Made by a program: the position numbers and the translations under genes | Source of the DNA: Mermis nigrescens | Taxonomy: Eukaryota; Nematoda; Enoplea; Mermithida; Mermithidae | DNA length: 64,000 nucleotides | NCBI GenBank assembly: GCA_036768485.1 | Contig: JAVLUZ010000725.1 | Span: 124,001 to 188,000, forward strand | Reading direction: 5' to 3' | Notes under the pieces: generated by a model | The model's database searches: none | What the model was told of the DNA's origin: nothing | Seen by the model: only the letters and a program-made list of their open reading frames with translations | In this document: in pieces, positions 56,115-64,000 of the stretch | How the letters are laid out: each line of letters begins with the position of its first letter | How positions within the stretch are numbered: the first letter of the stretch is position 1

Positions 56115-56236
56115 AATGCAAAAGTACCTGCCATCCTTTTGCTAAAGAAAAACCTGGCGTAAAGTGCTCGAAAACTTTGAAAACAGGATAAAGAATTGCC
56201 AAAAAGGTAACTGAATCTGCAGCTTCATTTCCGCTT
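56115..56236 (-). CDS. Unassigned candidate exon
   Basis: An open stretch with plausible borders: acceptor TTATGCGTAAAG| and donor GGATGGCAG|GTACTT. It encodes VTFLAILYPVFKVFEHFTPG and FSLAKGWQ. The P-x-F-S-L-A-x-G pattern is faintly like a segment of ABCA-type transporters (F-P-x-F-x-L-G-R-G-L), but this is too weak to name. Another candidate lies at 56490-56574. Confidence 0.2.
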
Positions 56237-56489
56237 TACGCATAAAGCAAAGTGGACTCATGTTTATGGATTACGCTCCATCTTAGATTTTTGCTTTTCC
56301 ATTTCATGTTCCATATAGCGCTGAAAAACTTTATCACTAGGCCATCTGAAGAGATCGATTAAATTCGCAACAACTGGGTCATATTTGTATATTTACATAC
56401 CATCTCCCCATGTTTGTTTTGAAAAATTACCGCCCTGACGATGTTTTTCGAGAAAAATAGCACAATTGAATCATGAGATGGTACATGGG

Positions 56490-56574
56490 CCTACCTTGAT
56501 TGCGTCGGCATTGCTCAATGGGAGGCCTGATGGACCGCCCATATGGCTTTCTTTTGATTCTGTAAAAGGACGTT
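56490..56574 (-). CDS. Unassigned candidate exon
   Basis: Borders CCTTTTACAG| and GCAATCAAG|GTAGGC. One frame gives SKESHMGGPSGLPLSNADAI. It could belong with the exon at 56115-56236 on the same strand. No family recognised. Confidence 0.18.
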
Positions 56575-56719
56575 TAGTTAATTCGTTAAGCTCTTCCATT
56601 TTTTGTTTGTTTTCTCTAAAATTTTTGATATTTAAAGACTGTTTATAAATATGAAACGATTGGCCTAAATACTTTTGTCCGAAGAAAGTGAAAATCGTCA
56701 TATTATTGTGCATTTGTTC

Positions 56720-57680
56720 AGATTGAGTTATTTGATGAAGGAAAAACTTAGACGTTAATTTTGGTCAAAAACGAAACAAGAGTAACGCAATAGCTCTCTC
56801 GAAAATAATAAATCGGCCTAAAGTAAATTTTGAAAAAAGATAAAAGTTTGTTTGGGAGGCAGATTACGATTTGATAGTACGTAACTTTAGTAAAGAAACG
56901 AAAGAATTTTATGCTCATTTTTACGGAAAGTGTATTCATGTCATATTATAAACACTCTTTCTTAGCCCTACTCTGTTTCTAAACTATACAAAGAGCAAAA
57001 ATTGAGGACAGCGCCAGCTGCTACTGTTTTCTTACGCTGAGCAGTCATTTCTTCGAAATGCAGTTTGCTAAACAAAATTTTATAGATTTTTGCACTCAGC
57101 CGGGCTTCATGTACAGCCTAGTACCATACAAAAGAAAGATCTGGCGCACGTAAACCGATTTAGCCAAAATCATAAACAACAATGGAAAACGGCCGATAAA
57201 CTATACAGTGTGGTATAAAATTTGATAGGCAAACGAAAAATGCGCGATTTTTGGTTCCTTCCTAAAGCTCTGGGACGGGCCTGGAATTATATGGAGCCAT
57301 ATTTCTATCACTAAATGTATCAATGCATAGATTCGAAATTCATGCCTGTCTGGGCAAGCACAGACGCGATTCAACAAGAATTGAAATATATTATAGATGA
57401 TATATATATTTTGACTTAATAATATGTTGTTGTTTCTATAGAATATATGTGAAGAAGAGGCTGGCTGCTTCAGTACTGGATGCAGCATAAAAAATTTTTA
57501 CTAAAAAACCAGCTCTTTTGGCCAGAAACATACTGCATCCGCGATGCTAAACAGAAGCATGGATTTAGTACCATTTAAGTTATTAGGACGGCTTGAAATG
57601 CCTTCCCACAACGAGGGACCTTGCACAAGACAGTCCCTCCCCATTGACTCCTCTTCTTTGTTGCCTTTTATACGTTGAAG
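56720..57680. other. Intergenic stretch, nothing recognised
   Basis: Short frames only. The 95-codon minus frame at 57201-57488 has no family resemblance. Confidence 0.4.
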
Positions 57681-57689
57681 AGTAAAATC

Positions 57690-57820
57690 TAAAAAAACTG
57701 TGTAAAGTGTAAAGTAATATAGAGTGTAAAGTAATGTAAAGTAGTATAACTTGTTAAAGAGTGTGAGGTGTATGATAGTGTAAAGTAGAATAAAGTGTAG
57801 AGTAGTGCAAGGTAGTCTAT
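57690..57820 (+). repeat. GTGTAAAGTA-type minisatellite
   Basis: Irregular repeats of GTGTAAAGTA/ATGTAAAGTAG. More scattered copies continue to about 58060 (AAAGTGTAAAATACAGTG). Confidence 0.65.
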
Positions 57821-58926
57821 GACCCCTGAAAGCCTTTGTTAGAAAAAATTTAAATCGATGTGTAAAGCAGCCCCCTCTTCAGCTCCCATTTTTTGCATTG
57901 GCCTATCTTATACTGTTTTAGTGTGAAGAACCCCCTACCCTAGAGTCCTCTCTTATCCTGAGGTTTTTCGTAAAAGTGTAAAATACAGTGTAAAGTAGTC
58001 CCGCTTTCGCCACTATCTTTATCAAAGTACCACCTGATAGTGTAAAGGATCCCTTTTCCCTGGATACCCGGACCACCTATCCCCCAAAGCTCCCTTCTTC
58101 TCCTATCCTCATGCGTGTGATATGCTTAATCATGTCCTATCTTATAGTGTATGTATATCCTTAACCATTGCCTTACTGTGTAGCAGTTGACTCTCTTGAA
58201 ACGCCCTCTTTGCTAAAAAGCACTTGATGCAAATATAAAGTCAGTGCCTATTTTAAAACGTGTGTGATGTTAAGGCGTTGCATCATGAAAACATCTCAGG
58301 GTTAAGATATTATGTCATCGTCTATTCTATAAGACGAGCGATGTTATAACATTGCGGGCTAGGGGGCCTCACTATAATACTCGCATAATTTCGTCCTTAG
58401 CTTTGGTTTGACCTAGGGCCGCTTGCATCAACGACTACCGAACTAATCTATTAGTTTAGTAGTTCAGTGGTGAAAAAAATTCGCTTGCATAAATGTCTAC
58501 ACTATTGAACTGATAGATTATTACGTCACTAATTGAATAATCCGAGTTTCACTAATAGAGAAGTCCCGCTTGCACCAAAAATCTAGTAGTTCAGTATACT
58601 TGCAGTGACAACTACTAGATTAGTCCGTTTCTAGTAGTTCAGATTTTGATTCGATTGCACCAACGACTAAAAGATTAGTCCGTTTCTATAGTCTGTTTCA
58701 TTTATCCAAGAGCTTTCTCGGTAAATGCTCTTAAAGGATCTGTAGATCGCTGGATCTTACTGTAGTTACGTAGCGAAGAAGGGTTTGTCAATAACCTTTT
58801 TGCGGCTTAATTCATTCTCGTCTTCCAGCAGATCAATTAACTTACAGATATGAATCGCGCATTTAGCTCATCCTTAGTTGACACTTTGAACGCAATAGCG
58901 TAACATATTAAGAAACGCCACAAACT

Positions 58927-58992
58927 ACCGCATATCTCAGTGGTAAAACATCAGCTTGTTGTCGAAGCAACCCGGGTTCGATTCCAGCTGTT
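58927..58992 (+). repeat. tRNA-like sequence (SINE or tRNA relic)
   Basis: A box TATCTCAGTGGTA and B box GGGTTCGATTCC at tRNA-like spacing, with GCTT/AAGC around a 7-nt loop as an anticodon arm. The acceptor, D and T stems are mismatched, so it is not called a functional tRNA. Confidence 0.4.
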
Positions 58993-59360
58993 TGCTCTTT
59001 ATTTAGCACATATAGTCCCAGCACTGATTGAATGTCTAAATTCAATATATATGGGCGAATTAGTGCATTAAAAATAAAAGAATTCCAACCACTCGCCCTC
59101 ATCAAGCTGATCTGTCAAATTACAGTAATTTGTCTTGTTTCTCTTACTAAAAAGCTCTCGAATAAATAAAAGAGAATTTAGTATTTCAGTAGTGTTCGTG
59201 TGCACCAAATACTACTAGAGTAGTCCGCTTTCTAGTAGTTCAGTAGTCGCTTCTAGTGGTTCAGTAGATTAGTAGTCCACGCTTAGCATTGCCAAACGAC
59301 ATTTCTCGATTTTTTGAACGGACTGAGTGAACAACTAGATGATTGTGGCGTGATATGATG

Positions 59361-59373
59361 TCCGTGTGTGTGT

Positions 59374-59405
<32 letters not shown>
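59361..59405 (+). repeat. (TG)n tract, left of the LINE
   Basis: 45 bp of TG repeats with one TATG. It abuts the 3' end of the LINE (minus strand). Confidence 0.92.
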
Positions 59406-59582
59406 TCTTTTATTCATTAGAGAAAATCGGTTCGCGCCATGAAGAGAAGGGCGCTTAATAATAAAGTTAAGAGGGGTTAGTATAAAAATTAATAAACCTT
59501 ACGAACAATAATAATATACAGTAATACAATAAACGCTGCAAGGATTAGTAAAAGCACAGAATAATCACTAAATAGCATTTTG

Positions 59583-60182
59583 TTAAATTTCATTGAGCAA
59601 CAAATCTTTAATTTTAGCTGTAATATCATTACGATGAATGCGTTTCCTCCAGTGAAAATAATTCTTTATTATTGTAACAAAATATCTCCAAATATCAACT
59701 AATTTGTCATTCTTTTCTAAATCATTTCTTGTCACCCAAATACAAGTATGCGCTAATTGTATAAGGATATTTAAACATTTTTCTAATAAATTATCTGATA
59801 TGATATACCCAAAAACTTTATTTTCTACACAAACTTGTAAATTATTTCGCATCAAAATACCAGAAAATTTTTGCCAAAACATTTGAAGACGTTCGCAATC
59901 TAATAAGGCATGAACATTTGATTCAGTAAAATTCCTCCCAATAAATAAACAATACTTACAAGAAGACGTAACATTTCTCCATCGACTTAATCGGTCACGG
60001 GTTTGTAATGCATTATTTAAAAAACAAAAATGTATATCTTTAGCATATCCTTTAATTTCTCTCGGAAAATTCAGCTTAGAGTAAGAAACAAAATTAATTT
60101 CATATCCTAAAAAATTATTCCATTTAATTAAAAGCTTTTTAATTGCTAAATCAAAAGATTTTTTAATAATATTTGAATACAT
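59583..60182 (-). pseudogene. LINE C-terminal fragment (zf-RVT-like)
   Basis: 199 codons. Contains SSCKYCLFIGRNF and ESNVHALLDCERLQMFW, the C-x2-C...H-x4-C pattern usual at the C-terminus of L1/Tx1-type LINE ORF2 proteins. Separated from the RT piece by stops at 60183-60263. Confidence 0.75.
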
Positions 60183-60263
60183 GAATTTTGTTGAAATTTT
60201 GTTTGAATCATCAACAGAACCTTCTAAATTGAAATGAGTCTGATTATATAAAAAATGATATTT

Positions 60264-61061
60264 TTATTCCACGTATGAAAGTTCCTTAAAACAAGGCGTA
60301 AAATTTTTGAATTCCAAACACACTGAATCCATTAATTTCAATCGCATGCATTTTGGCATAAAAAAATCGTACCAAATTTGATTTTCAAGCTTATGTAACT
60401 TAAATAAAGACATAAGTCTCATAGCATCCACTTTTTTCTCGATATTTTCTATACCAATTCCTCCTGATTTCGCAGAATTTTGAATTATCTTACGTTTAAT
60501 TTTTGGCTTACGTGCAGGGTACCATAAAAACTTTTGAACCGCTTTATTCGCTAATTTGATTATCTTATTTGGTGGTCTAATGAATGTTGCAATGTACCAC
60601 ATTTTTGAAAAATAATATGTATCGATAAAACTTGCTTTAGACTCCAAAGAAAATTCAAAATGCGATGTTGACTTCATCAACTTATGCAAAACGCTTTCAA
60701 CACTTTTAAAATTAGAATTTTCTGCAAAACCTGTCTTATTAAAAATTATTCCATAAATTTTAATTTCATCAACCAGATATTTTTTATAATCTTCAGGAAC
60801 ACTATGATTCTCACGAACTATTAAAATTTGTGTCTTTTCTAAATTTAAGGAGGCCCCACTAGCCTCACTAAATTTGTCATATTCTTCAAAAAATTTTCCT
60901 ACAGAAGCAAGACTTTTTAGTATAAAATTAGTATCATCAGCATAATTACTCAATTTAATTTCGTCATTTATTGATGAAATTCCGGATATATCAGGATTAT
61001 TTCTAATTTTATTACAAAAAGTTCTGCAACTAATACGTATAAAATTGGTGATAATGGACAA
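60264..61061 (-). pseudogene. LINE reverse transcriptase fragment (YADD and thumb)
   Basis: 265 codons. IKLSNYADDTNFIL is RT motif C; GASLNLEKTQIL and the thumb/connection FLWYPARKPKIKRK follow. The GIRQGCPLSP motif lies just upstream in another frame, shifted by one base in a T-run at about 61015. Confidence 0.85.
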
Positions 61062-61693
61062 CCCTGCCTTATCCCTCTTTCAATTTGAAAAACAAGGAGA
61101 TAAAAAACCATTAACTAAATCTGATGAACAAACTTTCCCTTTTTTATATATAACATTTATGAAAGTACGAAATCTTAATGGAAAATTAAAATACTCTAAG
61201 GTTTTTCCAAATAATTCCATTCTATTACATCAAAGGCAGATTTCTGATCAACTGATAAAATCAAACCTGAACATTTATTATCATCTATTGCTAATATAGA
61301 CGAAAATATAGCACAAGTTCCATCTCTTATATTTCTCAATGGAACTCGCATATCTGATTAAAATTAACTAATTTAGGAGAAACTACCTTTATTCGATTAT
61401 ACAAAATTTTTGTAAAAATTTTATAATCAACACTTAATAAAGTAATATGTCTCCAATTACTTAGTAAAGCTCTATCTCCTTTTCCTTTATATATTAGACT
61501 AATTATTCCCTATACATTTACGATGTTAATTCACCTATTACACAACACTATTAAAACTTTATATAAGATCGGTATAACTTCATTTAAAAACATTAAGTAA
61601 AATTCAGCAGAAATTCAATCATCTACCTGGCGATTTTCCGCAATTTTAATTTCATCTTCACTTATTTCAGCTTTAAATTATTATTATCTTCAT

Positions 61694-62014
61694 TTAACTC
61701 AGAGTATTCTCACAGTCCATTGAATATTTGATAGCATTTTTATTAGTACCAAATTCCTTCATAATAACGCTATATTGATTTTCCACTTCTCTCAGAATTT
61801 CAAATTGATCATTAATTACTGAACCATCTAATTTTTTAATGCATGTCATACGCCTAAAAGAAGCGGAAGATTTTTGCGCTTGCTTAGTCGTTATCATTGT
61901 ATGACTATCTAAGATCAAATTTTGATAATGCGTCTTATGAAGACGAGAATTTATTTCAGCTAATTCATAATCACTCATTACTTTTAATTTCTGATTTAAT
62001 TCTTTCATAAGCAT
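61694..62014 (-). pseudogene. LINE fragment between endonuclease and RT
   Basis: 106 codons with IKKLDGSVINDQFEILREVE and QYSVIMKEFGT, typical of the segment between EN and RT in L1/Tx1-type elements. Confidence 0.65.
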
Positions 62015-62209
62015 TTAATTATTTGGGAAAAAAGAAAGCTTTTCATTCAAAAATTCAATGTCTTTTTCTAGAAAAATCTCACTTCTTTTTTCGTCTAGAA
62101 ACTTCAATACTTATTTGCTTACATTTTTTCTGCGATCTTAATTTTCACTGTTTCCCACTGTTTTAACAAGAAATGAAATTTATCTTTTTCCAAAATACCT
62201 CTAAAATAT

Positions 62210-62428
62210 CTAATAACGATTTTTTAATTCATCGTTTTGTTTCAAAAGTAAAACATTTATCTTCCAAAAAGAGGGGACCATTGAAGCAGATTTATCCGAT
62301 AAAAAATTAGCAATAACTGCTTTATGTTGCAAAAAACTTATATTAATAACATAATGTCTTATCATATTTTCCCGCATATAATCGATACAATATATTCTAT
62401 CTATTCTAGGTAAACTATGCTGTGTCAA
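62210..62428 (-). pseudogene. LINE endonuclease C-terminal fragment
   Basis: 72 codons: SRIDR-like PRIDRIYCI, an HKAVI block (family S-D-H-x-x-V) and PSFWKIN (family W-K-x-N). The EN N-terminus is missing beyond the (TG)n border. Confidence 0.7.
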
Positions 62429-62518
62429 CGTAAAGTAAAGAATTTTCCCCGCTTATGTTCACAGAGATCTACTACTAAAAAAATCCTGTGTAATTTCATC
62501 AAATTCTACTTTCTCTAT

Positions 62519-62973
<455 letters not shown>

Positions 62974-62999
62974 TTGAGTAGTAGGCGGACATTGCATTA

Positions 63000-63430
63000 T
63001 TTGATTAAGAGATTTTATGAAACAAAATTGATCGAGGCTTAATATCAGTTTTGTACATTAATGATGAAATGAAAATCAGTTTAAATCCTTAAAAATTTTT
63101 TGCATTTTTGTCCACATAAATGGTGCTTTCGTTTTTATCGTACTGTTTACGGAACGATTGTCTGAAAGAACTTTTGTATAGGCTTAGCAATATTACACAT
63201 GGACTATGACTTACCATAAATCGGGTCGTAAAATTATCCAAATCAAAATTTATTCTAGGAAAAACAAGTTTTTCTCAGCATTCTTCAACATAATCTTCCT
63301 CATCACTACTTTTAAACATATTGAGTTATTCGCATTAATTTATTGCTCAAAATGATGCAAAACCACTCATCGAATAGCCGATGTCGACTACCAACTAGAA
63401 AAGCGCACACTGAAATGTTTTCACTGATTA
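63000..63430. other. Interior of element T, right side
   Basis: No coding signal recognised between the (TG)n tract and the right subterminal repeat. Confidence 0.4.
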
Positions 63431-63803
63431 ATTACTGAATTACTAGATTTAGGGTGCAAGCGGGACTACTCTATCAGTGAAAATCAAATTACTGTATTAG
63501 TGACGTCACTAATCTGTTAGTTCAGTAGTGTAAACGTTGGTGCATGCCAATTTTTGACTACTGTATCACTAAACTACTAGAAAAGGACTACTGGATTAGT
63601 TCACTGTGTAGACGTTTGTGCATTCGAATTAATTCACTACTTAACTACTAAACTAATATATTAGTTCTCGTTGGTGCAAGCGAATCAGACTCTGAACTAC
63701 TAGAAACGGACTAATCTAGTAGTAGTTTGTGCAAGCAAACACTGCTAAACTACTGAACTCGACTACTGAACCAATGAATTACTGAATTGGTGCAAGCGGC
63801 CCC

Positions 63804-64000
63804 TGATCATAATACGCAAAGTTTGATGCAGCCGTCAGACGATTCTCTAGTCAAAGCTCAATCTGTATTAGATTTTTTTGAAGATACATGGATTAGCGGA
63901 CCTAATCGGCGCCACGCAGGCCTCCTATGATTTTCCAATGCTCTTCGGAATTGTTACAATGCTGCCCTTGCCGAATCACCAAAACCAAATAATCCCTGTG
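63804..64000. other. Right window edge
   Basis: About 200 bp after element T; nothing recognised. Confidence 0.4.

Larger units (their letters stand above)
59406..62528 (-). mobile_element. LINE retrotransposon, 5'-truncated and decayed (L1/Tx1-like)
   Basis: Minus-strand pieces in order: endonuclease C-terminus (62428-62210; RIDRIYCIDYM, HKAVIANF, SFWKINVLLL), the EN-RT linker (62014-61694; IKKLDGSVINDQFEILREVE), RT motif GIRQGCPLSPILYVL at about 61075, YADDTNFIL in 61061-60264, then FLWYPARKPKIKRK with SGGIGIENI, and a C-terminal CKYC...VHALLDC zinc-knuckle segment (60182-59583). Frameshifts and stops between the pieces show it is dead. Both borders are flush with (TG)n. Confidence 0.85.

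Noticed and set aside
56115..56236. Naming the exon as an ABCA-type transporter
   Set aside because: The similarity is a few residues recalled from memory; no Walker or other transporter motif is in the window.

Overview
The window is animal nuclear DNA, most likely from a nematode. It is AT-rich, its genes are split by introns of roughly 0.1-2.9 kb, and it is crowded with transposable elements and simple repeats. The best taxonomic clue is a minus-strand collagen at 22.8-24.3 kb with the cysteine layout of nematode cuticle collagens: a C-x-x-C-P-P-G-P cluster, then Gly-X-Y blocks, then a C-terminal Y-C-S-C-P-R-R. The large repeat-rich introns and a secreted PAN-trypsin gene would suit an early-branching (enoplean or mermithid-like) nematode better than a rhabditid, but that placement is inference.

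Five host genes or gene parts are supported by joined, phase-consistent exons or clear motifs. (1) A bestrophin-family chloride channel on the minus strand (exons at 6924-6600, 4877-4708 and 1839-1512) runs off the left edge. (2) A complete aquaglyceroporin on the plus strand has six exons between 17363 and 21780, 296 residues and both NPA motifs; its first intron appears to use a GC donor. (3) The cuticle collagen above, minus strand, lacks its 5' exons. (4) A PAN/apple-domain trypsin-like protease on the minus strand has five exons between 52016 and 44309, with H57, D102 and S195 all present. (5) A short F-box gene or pseudogene lies at 35.1-35.4 kb. Weaker exon candidates are an O-acyltransferase-like exon at 45.1 kb and unassigned exons near 56 kb.

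Most of the rest is mobile DNA. At 26.74-30.97 kb is a Penelope-like retroelement with an intact 913-codon RT plus GIY-YIG ORF. A hammerhead-ribozyme-like motif lies just upstream of the ORF, two truncated copies (one tandem, one inverted) are attached, and a 12-bp target duplication surrounds the whole insert. It interrupts a cluster of small, partly frameshifted ORFs that may be the remains of a Polinton/adintovirus-like element. At 58.4-63.8 kb a terminal-inverted-repeat element carries a (TG)n tract that is split by a decayed LINE. At 35.7-37.35 kb a Helitron-like unit holds three tandem ~0.5 kb repeats and ends in a hairpin plus CTAG|T. Other families are a ~230-bp element with at least seven copies, a MITE with ends near TATAGTCTGTTTCA, a foldback element tied to a diverged ~175-bp satellite, a 105-bp hairpin tandem repeat, a TTGGGAC-type minisatellite, a mariner-type MITE with 32-bp ends, and long (AAT)n and (TG)n tracts. 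Several are nested, which gives a relative insertion history.

The host genes show no sign of working together as a pathway. They are neighbours in a gene-poor, transposon-rich region.
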